NCBI GenBank assembly: GCA_018674175.1 | Contig: JABHAT010000029.1 | Coordinates: 62,001 to 126,000 of the forward strand | Direction: 5' to 3' | Length of the DNA: 64,000 bases | From: Gammaproteobacteria bacterium | Lineage (GTDB): Bacteria > Pseudomonadota > Gammaproteobacteria > Poriferisulfidales > GCA-002705445 | Part shown: in pieces, positions 29,832 to 42,418 of the stretch | Position numbering within the stretch: the first letter of the stretch is position 1 | How the letters are laid out: every line of letters begins with the position of its first letter | The notes under the pieces: generated by a model | What the model was told of the DNA's origin: nothing | Seen by the model: only the letters and a program-made list of their open reading frames with translations | Databases searched by the model: none | Translations under genes and position numbers: made by a program

Positions 29832-31166
29832 TTAATCATTAAATTCCAGTTCAGCCCCAAAAGGTTGTTCTGGAATTTGACCGTCCATATAAGCAATATT
29901 ACCAGATACAATAGTTGTCATTACTTTTGTCTTGAATGGAACGTCAGAAAAAGCTGACCAACCACATTTATGCATCACAGGCATTTTATCTAATTCTCCT
30001 ATATCAAGAAAATCTAATAATACTAGATCAGCCCAATATCCTTCTCTAATAAAACCTCTTTCTTTAACGTTATAACAAATAGCGGGATTGTGACAAATTT
30101 TTTCTATAATCTGCTCAAGCGAAAAAATACCATTATGATAAAATTCTAAACAAGCTCTCAATGAATGTTGAATCACTGGTAAGCCTGCAGGAATATCTTC
30201 GTATTTCCCAGTCTTTTCTGATATTAAATGAGGTGCGTGATCTGTTGCAATTACATCAATATTATTGTTTTTTACAGCTTCAATAAGCGCAAGTCTGTCA
30301 GACTCTTCTTTAATTGACGGGTTGCATTTAATAAAACCTTTTTTTGTAGCATAATCTTTTTTTGAATAAAGCATGTGATGTATGCAAACTTCTGCAGTAA
30401 TAGATTTTCCTGCTACATTGGCGGCGTTAGAAAAGAAATCTATTTCATCTTTTGTTGTAAGATGAAGTACATGAAGCCTAGAACCAAAATTTCTTGCTAA
30501 ATTTACAGCTAAAGTTGATGACTCTATACAGCATTCTCTGCTTCTGATCTCGGTGTGCATTTCAAGGGGAATGTCATCACCATACTTTTCTTTTGCAGCT
30601 TTAAGATTTTTATCTATTATAGGAGAACTCTCACAATGTGTTGCTATTAATTTTGGACAGTGAATAAATATTTCTTCTAACGAATTTAAATTATCCACTA
30701 ACATATTGCCTGTAGATGCGCCCATAAAAACTTTTACACCACATGCTCTTTTAGACGTATTTTTTATTTCTTCTATATTATCGTTTGTGGCACCTAAATA
30801 AAACGAGTAGTTGGCAAAAGATCTGTCTTCTGCCACCTGAAATTTTTTATCTAAACCTTCATTTGTAATGATAGGTGGTTTATTATTTGGCATATCCATG
30901 TAAGTTGTTGTTCCGCCGATAACCCCAGCTAAGGATTCAGATCTTATGTCAGCTTTATCTGTCAATCCCGGTTCTCTAAAATGAACCTGGTCGTCAATCA
31001 TGCCTGGAATAACATATTTATTTGTTGCATCAATTATAGTATCAGCTTGAATATGTGATAATTTATCAGCTATTTGTTCAATTCTTCCATTTTTTATAAA
31101 AATATCACCTATCTTTCTGCTGTTTTCATTAATGATTGTTGCATTTACAATTAATATAGATTTCAT
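29832..31166 (-). CDS. pyrC: Dihydroorotase
   Basis: VIPGMIDDQVHFREPGLTDKADI, GVKVFMGASTGNMLV, VIATDHAPH. Confidence 0.92.
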   Translation of the reverse strand: MKSILIVNATIINENSRKIGDIFIKNGRIEQIADKLSHIQADTIIDATNKYVIPGMIDDQVHFREPGLTDKADIRSESLAGVIGGTTTYMDMPNNKPPIITNEGLDKKFQVAEDRSFANYSFYLGATNDNIEEIKNTSKRACGVKVFMGASTGNMLVDNLNSLEEIFIHCPKLIATHCESSPIIDKNLKAAKEKYGDDIPLEMHTEIRSRECCIESSTLAVNLARNFGSRLHVLHLTTKDEIDFFSNAANVAGKSITAEVCIHHMLYSKKDYATKKGFIKCNPSIKEESDRLALIEAVKNNNIDVIATDHAPHLISEKTGKYEDIPAGLPVIQHSLRACLEFYHNGIFSLEQIIEKICHNPAICYNVKERGFIREGYWADLVLLDFLDIGELDKMPVMHKCGWSAFSDVPFKTKVMTTIVSGNIAYMDGQIPEQPFGAELEFND

Positions 31167-31210
31167 TGTGTTTACTCATTTTGTTTAAGTGTATAATTTA
31201 AAAACGTACT

Positions 31211-32533
31211 ATGAATTTTAAAATATACAATACTCTAACAAAAGAGAAAGAGCTATTCCAGCCCCTTGATGATCAATCTATCAAAATGTATGTCTGTGGG
31301 CCAACAGTTTATAGTTATGCCCATATAGGGAATGCAAGACCTGCTGTTATATTTGATACACTTTATCGCCTTCTAAAAAATATATATCCCGAAGTAATCT
31401 ATGTTAGAAATATTACAGATGTTGACGACAAGATAAATGAGGCAGCAAAAAAATTAAATAAACCAATATCTTATATAACCGAAAAATATACAGATATATA
31501 TCATGAAGATATGCGAAGTCTAAGTGTCCTTAGCCCAAACCACGAGCCACGTGTTACAGATAATATTGCTCAAATTATATCTATGATACAGAGAATTTTG
31601 GATAACAAAAAAGCTTATATAAATGATAATCATATTTTATTTGATATCACATCATTTGATCAATATGGAAAATTATCAAACAGAGATATGGATGAAATGT
31701 TATCTGGGGCAAGAGTAGAAGTAGCAGAATATAAAAAAACTCCAGGAGATTTTGTGCTTTGGAAACCATCAAATGATGATGAGCCTGGATGGGACAGCCC
31801 ATGGGGCTTCGGGAGACCTGGGTGGCACATAGAGTGTTCATCAATGGTAGAAACTTATTTGGGCAAAGAAATAGATATTCATGGCGGAGGACAAGATTTA
31901 ATATTTCCTCATCATGAAAATGAAATTGCACAAAGTTGTAGCGCACATAATAGTAAAAGGTATGCTAAATATTGGATGCATAACGGTTATCTGAATATGG
32001 AAGGTGAAAAGATGTCAAAATCATTAGGTAATATTATTACAGTTAAGGAATTATTAGAAAAATATGATGGAGAAGTGATAAGACTTGCCCTTCTTAGCAC
32101 GCACTATAGGAAGCCTATTAATTTTGGAGAAAGTCTTTTAGAACAGTCAAAAAATATACTAAATAAGCTGTATAAAAATCTTAATAATCAAAGTTATGAA
32201 GATGTAGTGTCCAAAGATGTTATTAATCCTTTACTAGATGATTTAAATACACCATTGGCAATATCGAGTTTATTAAAAATAAAATGTTCAAAAACACTTA
32301 TAAAAAGTGCAAACTTATTAGGATTATTAAATAGAACACAGGAGGAGTGGCTTTCATCAAATAATAAATCCACAATGTCAGAAAATGATATAGAATTGCT
32401 GATTCAGGAAAGAGATAGAGCTAGAAAATCTAAAGACTTTGCAAAAGCTGATGAAATTAGAGACCAATTAGATCAAAATAATGTAATATTAGAAGATATT
32501 GATGGAAAGACAATTTGGCGAGTGAAAAAATGA
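31211..32533 (+). CDS. cysS: Cysteinyl-tRNA synthetase
   Basis: MYVCGPTVYSYAHIGNARP, GRPGWHIECSSM, GGGQDLIFPHHENEIAQS, KMSKSLGN. Confidence 0.98.
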   Translation: MNFKIYNTLTKEKELFQPLDDQSIKMYVCGPTVYSYAHIGNARPAVIFDTLYRLLKNIYPEVIYVRNITDVDDKINEAAKKLNKPISYITEKYTDIYHEDMRSLSVLSPNHEPRVTDNIAQIISMIQRILDNKKAYINDNHILFDITSFDQYGKLSNRDMDEMLSGARVEVAEYKKTPGDFVLWKPSNDDEPGWDSPWGFGRPGWHIECSSMVETYLGKEIDIHGGGQDLIFPHHENEIAQSCSAHNSKRYAKYWMHNGYLNMEGEKMSKSLGNIITVKELLEKYDGEVIRLALLSTHYRKPINFGESLLEQSKNILNKLYKNLNNQSYEDVVSKDVINPLLDDLNTPLAISSLLKIKCSKTLIKSANLLGLLNRTQEEWLSSNNKSTMSENDIELLIQERDRARKSKDFAKADEIRDQLDQNNVILEDIDGKTIWRVKK

Positions 32534-33003
32534 TAAATATTTTTAAAGAAAGAAAAACTATTGAGCAGGTTGAAGAAGGTAATGAGTTGGCGCCAAAATT
32601 TGATGAAAATGGTTTGATGCCAGTAGTTACAACTGATGCGAAAACTGGTGATGTTCTAATGCTTGGTTACCAAAATGAGGAGGCTTTAAAATTAACTATA
32701 CAGACGGGCGAAGCTCACTATTGGAGTAGAAGTAGAGAATGTCTTTGGCATAAAGGAGCAACTAGCGGTCTAATACAGAAAATTATAGATATAAGAATTG
32801 ATGATGATCAGGATTCAATATGGTTAAAGGTAGAGCTACAAGGTCTGGAAGCAAGTTGCCATGTTGGCTTTAAATCATGCTTTTATAGAAGTATACCAAC
32901 AGGAAATATTAAAGACGAGATTAAGCTTATATATAAAGAAGACGAGAAAACTTTTGATCCAAAAGATATATATGGAGATGCGCCTAATCCAACTAAATTA
33001 TAA
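32530..33003 (+). CDS. hisI: Phosphoribosyl-AMP cyclohydrolase
   Basis: MLGYQNEEALKLTIQTGEAHYWSRSRECLWHKGATSG, GLEASCHVGFKSCFYR. Confidence 0.93.
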   Translation: MINIFKERKTIEQVEEGNELAPKFDENGLMPVVTTDAKTGDVLMLGYQNEEALKLTIQTGEAHYWSRSRECLWHKGATSGLIQKIIDIRIDDDQDSIWLKVELQGLEASCHVGFKSCFYRSIPTGNIKDEIKLIYKEDEKTFDPKDIYGDAPNPTKL

Positions 33004-33006
33004 GAT

Positions 33007-34506
33007 ATGCATTTATTTGAAGAATTACATGATGCAGTTAAAAAATTTGGTTTTAAATCAAATATAGTTGAAGATAGTTTTAATAACTCAATTAGTAATT
33101 TAGGTTTAGTTTATAAATCAATATTACTATCTATTTTGTACAAAAAAAAATTAGAAAAAGAAGAAACTGTGGCAATTATGATGCCAAATACAGTTATAAC
33201 TTCAGTATTATTTTTTGCATTACAAAATCTTAATAAAACTGCATCTATAATTAATTTTACATCAGGTATTACTAATATCAAATCTTCCTTAGAAGTATCG
33301 AAAATAAAAACAATAATTACATCAAAAACTTTTGTTGAGCAAATAAATATGCAAGAAAACATTAGGATAATTAAAAAAAGTACAAATGTATTATATGTGG
33401 AAAATATAAAATCAGAAATTAATATATCTAGTAAAATAGAGGCATTAAAAAAATTACTGTTTAAAGAAAAAATTGAAAGAAATGAAAATAACGTAGCAGT
33501 AATATTATATACATCTGGAACAGAAGGAAGCCCGAAGGGAGTAATGCTCACTCATAAAAATTTATATGAAAATAGAAAGCAAATATTAAATGTTTTAAAT
33601 ATTCAAAAAAGTGAAAAATTTTTTACATGCTTACCATTTTTTCATTCTTTTGGTTTAGGTGTAGGAGTTTTACTTCCAATACTTAATAACTTTAAAGTTT
33701 TCTTATACCCAACTCCATTACATTACAAAAATATACCAAGTCTAATAGAAAGTACTGGAAGTAGTGTGTTTTTTTCAACAGATACTTTTCTAAAGAAATA
33801 CTCTAAATATGCAGTAAAAGAAAATTTTAAAAATATTAAGTATATGATTGCAGGTGCAGAAAAACTAAATGAAGAAACTTATACGTATTATAAAAATAAT
33901 TTTGATACAAAAATTTTGGAAGGGTATGGTGTTACAGAATCATCACCTGCTGTTTCAGTCAATACTTTTGAAGATTTTAAATTAGGTTCTGTGGGAAAAA
34001 TTTTTTCTGAAATAGAATATAAAATAGAAAAAATTGATGGCTATAGTAAAGGTGGCTTATTATTTCTCAAAGGAAAAAATATTATGCTAGGTTATCAGGT
34101 AGAAAAAGACATCAATAAAAAAGACTTTCATGACGGTTGGTATAATACCGGTGACGTTGCTTTTGTTGATAATGAAGGTTACTTATTTATTTTAGGAAGA
34201 TTAAAAAGATTTGCTAAAATTGCAGGCGAAATGATTTCATTAGCTCAAGTGGAAAATTTTCCAAAAAAACTATGGCCAGAAAATTATAGTGCCGTTTGTA
34301 ATATTAAGGATGTAAATAAAGGAGAAACTTTGATACTTCTTACAGATAATAAAAAAGCAGACCTTTTTGAATTAATGAAATTAATGAAAGAAGAAGGTCA
34401 ATCCTCTTTATACTTCCCAAAAAAAATAAAGATTATTAACGAGTTCCCAATTCTTGGCAGTGGAAAAATTGACTTTAAAAAATTACAGGAATTAGCAGAA
34501 TCTTAA
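33007..34506 (+). CDS. AMP-binding acyl-ACP/acyl-CoA synthetase (Aas C-terminal-domain-like)
   Basis: VILYTSGTEGSPKGVMLTHKNL, EGYGVTESSPAVSVN, GWYNTGDVAFVDNEGYLFILGR. Confidence 0.85.
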   Translation: MHLFEELHDAVKKFGFKSNIVEDSFNNSISNLGLVYKSILLSILYKKKLEKEETVAIMMPNTVITSVLFFALQNLNKTASIINFTSGITNIKSSLEVSKIKTIITSKTFVEQINMQENIRIIKKSTNVLYVENIKSEINISSKIEALKKLLFKEKIERNENNVAVILYTSGTEGSPKGVMLTHKNLYENRKQILNVLNIQKSEKFFTCLPFFHSFGLGVGVLLPILNNFKVFLYPTPLHYKNIPSLIESTGSSVFFSTDTFLKKYSKYAVKENFKNIKYMIAGAEKLNEETYTYYKNNFDTKILEGYGVTESSPAVSVNTFEDFKLGSVGKIFSEIEYKIEKIDGYSKGGLLFLKGKNIMLGYQVEKDINKKDFHDGWYNTGDVAFVDNEGYLFILGRLKRFAKIAGEMISLAQVENFPKKLWPENYSAVCNIKDVNKGETLILLTDNKKADLFELMKLMKEEGQSSLYFPKKIKIINEFPILGSGKIDFKKLQELAES

Positions 34507-35573
34507 ATATATTCTTTATCCAGTCTATTTCCAAGAGCGCACATTAACTCATAAGGTATTGAATCAATCGAGTTTGCTACTTCTTTAATATTTATATTTT
34601 CACCCCATAATTCTACATTGCAACCAACTTTTATATCTTTATCTCCAATATCTACAGTAATTATATCCATAGATACTCTTCCGACTATATTAAAAAAGTT
34701 ATTATTGTAGAAAACTTTTCCTGTATTACTTAATTTTCTTGGAAAACCATCACCATAACCAATTCCTATAGCAGCTATTCTTGTATCATTTTCTAACTTA
34801 TGTGTCTGACCATAACCTATAGTCTCACCTTTTTTGCATTTTTTTATAGATATTACTGGTGCAGTTAAAGTCATTACGGGCTTGAGATTAACTTCTTTTA
34901 ATAAACGACATGGACTTATACCATAAAGCATAAGACCCGGCCTTAACCAAAAATTTATATCATTAGTATTTTTAGAGTATTTAATAATACCTGCTGAATT
35001 AAATATACTTAACTCAATATTAGTTTCGTTAACTATTTCGTTGAAAAGACTTATTTGTATATCTGAAAACTTATCATCGTCTTCATCTGCACATGCAAGG
35101 TGAGTCATAATGCCAATAGGATGGACAACTTTTTTATTCTCTTTAATTTTATTAAATACTTTCTGAAAATCTAAATTATTGAATCCTAATCTATTCATTC
35201 CTGTATCTATTTTAATCCACAATTTAATACTACCTGAGAGACTTGTGGTATCCATTATGTTAATTTGAGATGAATCGTGAATAACTGGTCTAATATTATT
35301 TTCAGAGCAATATATAAGCTCTTCATTATTTGAAAAACCTTGCAAACAAACAATTTCTTTAGTTATATTTTTACCCCTTAAATACATAGCTTCTTTTATT
35401 GTTGCCACTGCAAAAGAATCAGAATCATTTAATGACTTTGCAACCTCAATCATCCCATGACCATAAGCATCAGATTTAATTACTGACATTATTTTTGAAT
35501 TTAAAGAATATTTTTTTATCTCAGATAAATTATGAGCAATATTTTTTTTATTGATTAAGATATGCCCATTCAT
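34503..35573 (-). CDS. alr: Alanine racemase
   Basis: SVIKSDAYGHGMIEVA (PLP Lys), GIGYGDGFPR, VGRVSMDIITVD. Confidence 0.95.
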   Translation of the reverse strand: MNGHILINKKNIAHNLSEIKKYSLNSKIMSVIKSDAYGHGMIEVAKSLNDSDSFAVATIKEAMYLRGKNITKEIVCLQGFSNNEELIYCSENNIRPVIHDSSQINIMDTTSLSGSIKLWIKIDTGMNRLGFNNLDFQKVFNKIKENKKVVHPIGIMTHLACADEDDDKFSDIQISLFNEIVNETNIELSIFNSAGIIKYSKNTNDINFWLRPGLMLYGISPCRLLKEVNLKPVMTLTAPVISIKKCKKGETIGYGQTHKLENDTRIAAIGIGYGDGFPRKLSNTGKVFYNNNFFNIVGRVSMDIITVDIGDKDIKVGCNVELWGENINIKEVANSIDSIPYELMCALGNRLDKEYI

Positions 35574-36934
35574 TTGAATGCTTCAGGCGCAGAGTAAATT
35601 TCAGGAGTATAATTTTCAAACCTAGTGCATTCGCCAAGAAATGTTAATGTGGTAGTAAATATTGGGCCATTTCTTTGTTTTCTTACGAGTATTTCAGCTT
35701 TTCCTTTATCAGGAGAATCTTCATTATATACTTCATCCCTATATATAAATGCTATTAAATCAGCGTCTTGCTCTATAGCACCGGATTCTCTTAAGTCAGA
35801 CATAATAGGTCTTTTGTCTGTTCTATTTTCTAAACTTCTGTTTAATTGAGATAATGCAACTACAGGGACATCCAATTCTCTTGCTAAGGCTTTAAGAGAT
35901 CTTGATATTTCAGATAACTCTGTAGCTCTATTTTCTGAATTATTAGATAATTGCATTAATTGCATGTAATCTATAACTATTAAATCTAAACCTTTCTCTC
36001 TTTTTAATCTTCTTGCTCTAGCTCTTATATCAGTAGGCGTTAAAGCAGGAGTGTCATCAATAAAAATATTTGCTTTCGATAATAATGCTATTGCATTTGT
36101 TAATCTTGGCCAATCATCATCTGTAAGCTTACCCGTTCTAATTTTCTGCTGATTAATTCTTCCCATAGAAGATATTAATCTTGTAGATAACTGAGTTCCT
36201 GACATTTCCATACTAAAAATTGCTGTCACAGCATCATTTTTTAAAGATGCATATTCTGCAAGATTCATTGCAAAACTTGTTTTACCCATAGACGGTCTTC
36301 CGGCTACAATTATAAGATCTCCACCCTGCAAACCTGTAGTTTTATTATCAAAATCTGTAAAGCCTGTTGCAACACCAGTTACAGCATCTCCGTTCTCAGC
36401 TCTTTTTTCAATCTCTTTAAGTGATTCTTGAACTAATTTATTGATATCTTGAAAGCCACTATTTGTTTTTTGGGATTCTTCTGATATATTAAATATCGTT
36501 CTTTCCGCCTCATCAAGTAATGATTTACTATCTATTCCTCCATCACGAGATTTTTCTATTAAGTTGTTACTAACGCTTATTAATTGCCTTAATATGGATT
36601 GCTCTCTTACAATATTTGCATAAGCTTTGATATTAGCCGCAGAGGGCGTTTGATTAATTATCTCAGATAAATATGTAGAAAAAGACTTATCGTCAGATGT
36701 ATTAACTTTCTCATTAATTGTTACTACATCAAAAGGAGTATTGTCACCAACTAACCCAACTATGCAAGAATAAATCTTTCTATGCTGCTCATTATAGAAA
36801 TCATTAACTTGAAGAATATCGGCAATTTTCTCCCATGACTCATTATCTAAAATAAGACCACCAAGTACAGCAATCTCGGCCTCGATTGAGTTGGGGATTT
36901 TGTTAAGACTTTGAAATGTAAGGTTTTTACTCAT
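35570..36934 (-). CDS. dnaB: Replicative DNA helicase
   Basis: IPNSIEAEIAVLGGLILDNE, IVAGRPSMGKTSFAMN, IVIDYMQLM, SDLRESGAIEQDADLIAFIYRDE. Confidence 0.97.
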   Translation of the reverse strand: MSKNLTFQSLNKIPNSIEAEIAVLGGLILDNESWEKIADILQVNDFYNEQHRKIYSCIVGLVGDNTPFDVVTINEKVNTSDDKSFSTYLSEIINQTPSAANIKAYANIVREQSILRQLISVSNNLIEKSRDGGIDSKSLLDEAERTIFNISEESQKTNSGFQDINKLVQESLKEIEKRAENGDAVTGVATGFTDFDNKTTGLQGGDLIIVAGRPSMGKTSFAMNLAEYASLKNDAVTAIFSMEMSGTQLSTRLISSMGRINQQKIRTGKLTDDDWPRLTNAIALLSKANIFIDDTPALTPTDIRARARRLKREKGLDLIVIDYMQLMQLSNNSENRATELSEISRSLKALARELDVPVVALSQLNRSLENRTDKRPIMSDLRESGAIEQDADLIAFIYRDEVYNEDSPDKGKAEILVRKQRNGPIFTTTLTFLGECTRFENYTPEIYSAPEAFK

Positions 36935-36974
36935 TATAAATAACCAAGCTAAATAAATTTAATATTTTATATTA

Positions 36975-37430
36975 TCAGCTTTGATTATTTGTTTCGACAA
37001 TTAGATTTATTATTGCATCAGTATCTATACCTAGATGAATGCTAATAGAATATTCACCAATCTTTTTAATAGCTCCATCTGGCATTCTAATTTCTTTCCT
37101 TTCGACCTCTTGGCCATTCTCTACAAGCTCTTTCTCAACTTCATATGGTCCAATTGATCCAAATAATAAACCTTCTTCATTAGCTTCTGCTGCTATCTTT
37201 ATAGTAAACCCATCTATTTTTTCTTTTCTTTTTATAGCGATATCAAGATTTTCTTTAGCAGCTTTTTTAAGCTCTTCTTTCTTTTCTTCAAATTCTTTCA
37301 AATTTTCTTCGGTTGCATACTTAGCTTTAGCTTTTGGGATTAAATGATTTCTAGCAAAGCCAGGCTTAACATTAACCTTGTCGCCCAAATCACCTAAATT
37401 TTCTATTTTTTCTAGTAGTATTACATCCAT
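36975..37430 (-). CDS. rplI: 50S ribosomal protein L9
   Basis: MDVILLEKIENLGDLGDKVNVKPGFARNHLIPKAKA. Confidence 0.97.
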   Translation of the reverse strand: MDVILLEKIENLGDLGDKVNVKPGFARNHLIPKAKAKYATEENLKEFEEKKEELKKAAKENLDIAIKRKEKIDGFTIKIAAEANEEGLLFGSIGPYEVEKELVENGQEVERKEIRMPDGAIKKIGEYSISIHLGIDTDAIINLIVETNNQS

Positions 37431-37448
37431 TTGATTTTTCCTATATTT

Positions 37449-37673
37449 TTAATGATTATCACAATACGGAATCAAAGCTAAAAACCTAGCTCTTTTTACC
37501 GCTGTTGATATTTGTCTCTGATACTTTGCTTTAGTCCCAGTAATTCTACTTGGTAATATCTTTCCAGTTTCAGTAATATATTCTCTAATAAGATTTAAAT
37601 CCTTATAGTCAATTTCAGATATACCTTCTTTTGTAAACTTACAAAATTTTGCTTTCTTAAAATATCTAGACAT
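37449..37673 (-). CDS. rpsR: 30S ribosomal protein S18
   Basis: [50 protein letters not shown]. Confidence 0.96.
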   Translation of the reverse strand: MSRYFKKAKFCKFTKEGISEIDYKDLNLIREYITETGKILPSRITGTKAKYQRQISTAVKRARFLALIPYCDNH

Positions 37674-38079
37674 CTTGAGCTCCATTTTCAGCGCGTACTT
37701 CCTTTTCTTCAACTACTTCAGGTTTTTTCGCAACTTCATTGTTTTTGTTATTATCTTCTTCTTCATCTTTTAATATTGATGATTTTTCAGTAATCGCAGT
37801 TTTTCTTTGAAGAATCATATTTCTAATTACTGCGTCATTAAATTTAAAGTTTGATGATATCTCTTCAATTACTTCTAAATTACATTCTATGTTTAAAAGT
37901 ATATAGTGAGCTTTATGAATTTTATTGATAGGGTAAGCTAATTGTCTTCTTCCCCAATCTTCTTCTCTGTGAATTTTTCCATCACTAGCTGTGACTATTC
38001 CAGAGTATTTTTTTATCATTGCAGGCACTTGGTCACTTTGATCAGGGTGCACTAAAAAAACTATTTCGTAATGTCTCAT
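37666..38079 (-). CDS. rpsF: 30S ribosomal protein S6
   Basis: [47 protein letters not shown]; acidic C-terminal tail. Confidence 0.96.
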   Translation of the reverse strand: MRHYEIVFLVHPDQSDQVPAMIKKYSGIVTASDGKIHREEDWGRRQLAYPINKIHKAHYILLNIECNLEVIEEISSNFKFNDAVIRNMILQRKTAITEKSSILKDEEEDNNKNNEVAKKPEVVEEKEVRAENGAQDV

Positions 38080-38164
38080 ATTTTTCCTTATGGGTTATTG
38101 TCTCTTAGGTTTTCTAAGTAGAACAAGGAACATGCATATTACAGAATGGGGGGTGAGACTGCAA

Positions 38165-38911
38165 TTATTTTATTTTTGAATATATAGTATTGATTAAAAT
38201 GCCTGTTGCTACAGCCATATTAAGGCTTTCAACAACTCCATTCATATTTATTTTTAAGGTAAAATCACAGTTCTCAAGTGTTTTTTTGCGTAATCCTGAT
38301 GATTCACCTCCAATAATTAAAGCAATTGGGTTCTTAAATATAATATCATTAACATCATCACTAGCTCTATCTGTTGCTCCATAAATCCAATAATCATTTT
38401 TTTTAAGTACATCTATAGCTCTAGAGATATTTTTAACTTTAATGATAGGTGTTGTTTCAACAGCTCCAGCAGCAACCTTTCTAACAGTTTCATTTACATT
38501 TACAGAATCATGATCTTTAATAATTACTGCAGAAACATTATATGCATCGCATATTCGCAAACATGCTCCAAAATTTCTTGGGTCTGATACTTCATCTAAA
38601 ATTAGAACTATTTGATTTTTAACTTTATTTTTTAGAAAACTCGCAAGATCTTTCTCTGGAATATCTTCTTTCTTCTTAGCGATTGCTAATACACCTTGAT
38701 GACTTTTAACATTTGTTATATTAAATATTTTTTCATTTGATATTTTCTGAATAGTTATATTATTTTTTTCTGCTTCATACGATATATCACTAAATTTTTT
38801 AGAATCTTTATCAGATAAATATATTTCATAAATGTCAAAAGGCCTTATCTTGAGTAAAATTCTTACAGCATGAATTCCTACCACATTATCTTTTGATGAA
38901 TTTTTTTTCAT
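38165..38911 (-). CDS. rlmB: 23S rRNA 2'-O-ribose G2251 methyltransferase
   Basis: VVGIHAVRILL, LDEVSDPRNFGACLRICDAYN, LIIGGESSGLRKKTLENCD. Confidence 0.93.
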   Translation of the reverse strand: MKKNSSKDNVVGIHAVRILLKIRPFDIYEIYLSDKDSKKFSDISYEAEKNNITIQKISNEKIFNITNVKSHQGVLAIAKKKEDIPEKDLASFLKNKVKNQIVLILDEVSDPRNFGACLRICDAYNVSAVIIKDHDSVNVNETVRKVAAGAVETTPIIKVKNISRAIDVLKKNDYWIYGATDRASDDVNDIIFKNPIALIIGGESSGLRKKTLENCDFTLKINMNGVVESLNMAVATGILINTIYSKIK

Positions 38912-40413
38912 TATTTAACCAATACAAAGTCAATTTTTCTCTCTGAAGGAAAAGCACTCTGTAATTTCACTTTAATTTTATCGCCTACTTTAAAAACTTT
39001 TTTTGATTTATCACCTATTAAAATATTCTTTTTTTCATTATGAATAAAATATTCATTTCCCAGGGATGAAATATGAATTAATCCTTGAATTGGTTCTTCT
39101 TTAACAGCTATAAATAAACCAAAATTCACTACAGAATTAACAGTAGCATCAAATTTTTTGCCTATAAATTTTGTAGCGTAATTACATAATAGTATAGATT
39201 GTAGTTCTCTTTCTGCTGCTTCTGCATTTCTTTCATTCTCTGAAGAAAGCGTACCAATTTTTTCTAAATTATTAAAATCATATTGATTTTCTTTTTTTTC
39301 AATAATATTTTTTATAATTCTATGTACAATTAAATCAGGGTAACGACGAATAGGAGATGTGAAATGATTATAAGATTTTAAAGATAAACCAAAATGACCA
39401 ATATTTTTTGGTGTGTACTCAGCTCTTGCCATTGCTCTTAAAATTATTGATGTAACAAGGTGGTCATCAAGTCTTTTTTTAGATAACTCTATAATCTTAT
39501 TAATTTCTTCAGTACAAATAATTTTAGTTTTATTTAAGCTGTATCCAAGGTTTTTTAGAGATATTGAAGCATCTTCAATTTTTTCTAGCGTTGGCTCATC
39601 ATGCACTCTATACAACGAATTAGACTTATTTTTTTTTATAAATAAGCTACTTGCAACATTTGCGGCAATCATACACTCTTCAATAAGTTTTTGTGACTCA
39701 AGCCTAATATTATTTTTTATACCGGTGATTTCATTATTTTTACTAATTAAAAATGAGAACTCTTGGGTGTCAAAATTCACTGCATGTCTTTTCTCTCTAG
39801 ATTTTTTTAGAATTTTATATAGTGAAAATAAATTATTAATATTTTTTATAACATTTTTATCTGTAATAGATTTTTTATTGTTGAGAAAATTATCAACTTG
39901 AGTATAAGTTAATCTAGCTGAAGAGCTTATAAGGGCATTATAAAATTTGTAAGATTTAATTTTACCATCTTTCCCAATTATAATTTCCGCCATTACGGTG
40001 AATTTATCTTCACCAGATCTAAGCGAACATAGATTATTTGATAGTATTTCTGGAAGCATAGGAATTACAAAACCAGGAAAATATACAGATGTTCCTCTTT
40101 TTCTTGCTTCTTTATCTATATTAGAATTATTTTCTACATAATGAGCAACATCCGCAATGGCTACGTAAAGTTTCCAATCACTTTCATGCTTCTCACAATA
40201 AACTGCATCATCAAAATCTTTAGCATCTTCACCATCTATTGTGACAAAATCTAATTTTTTGAGATCTTTTCTATTGAATGATTTTTTATTAAATTTTTTG
40301 TTTTTATATTTATCTATATCTTGATTGATATTTTTATTCCAATCGTTATTAAGACTAAATTTCTTAATAATTTTTTCAACTTCTGAGTTAAAACTAAATT
40401 TTATTTTTTTCAT
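38911..40413 (-). CDS. rnr: RNase R/RNB exoribonuclease, N-terminally short
   Basis: FVTIDGEDAKDFDDAVYCEKHESDWKLYVAIADVAHYV, FTSPIRRYPDLIVHR; C-terminal S1 domain; 500 aa. Confidence 0.92.
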   Translation of the reverse strand: MKKIKFSFNSEVEKIIKKFSLNNDWNKNINQDIDKYKNKKFNKKSFNRKDLKKLDFVTIDGEDAKDFDDAVYCEKHESDWKLYVAIADVAHYVENNSNIDKEARKRGTSVYFPGFVIPMLPEILSNNLCSLRSGEDKFTVMAEIIIGKDGKIKSYKFYNALISSSARLTYTQVDNFLNNKKSITDKNVIKNINNLFSLYKILKKSREKRHAVNFDTQEFSFLISKNNEITGIKNNIRLESQKLIEECMIAANVASSLFIKKNKSNSLYRVHDEPTLEKIEDASISLKNLGYSLNKTKIICTEEINKIIELSKKRLDDHLVTSIILRAMARAEYTPKNIGHFGLSLKSYNHFTSPIRRYPDLIVHRIIKNIIEKKENQYDFNNLEKIGTLSSENERNAEAAERELQSILLCNYATKFIGKKFDATVNSVVNFGLFIAVKEEPIQGLIHISSLGNEYFIHNEKKNILIGDKSKKVFKVGDKIKVKLQSAFPSERKIDFVLVK

Positions 40414-40490
40414 ATTTAAATATGTTTAAACTTTATATGAAATGAAGATAAGTAGATGATAGTTACGAGATTTTCAATTTTATATTTTTT

Positions 40491-42287
<1,797 letters not shown>

Positions 42288-42418
42288 TTAATTATGTGAT
42301 TAAAATGTTTCATGTTGCAAAAAATCTTTAACCAAATAAACTTATCTGACAGAAAAGAAGTTTGCAAGTGTATTTGTTATAGTTGAAAGAACTAAATATC
42401 TTGAATTAGTAAGAAATT

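Noticed and set aside
38080-38160. S6:S18 leader regulatory RNA upstream of rpsF
   Set aside because: Only a weak CTTAG-AAAAC-CTAAG hairpin is present, without the expected CCG bulge; insufficient support.
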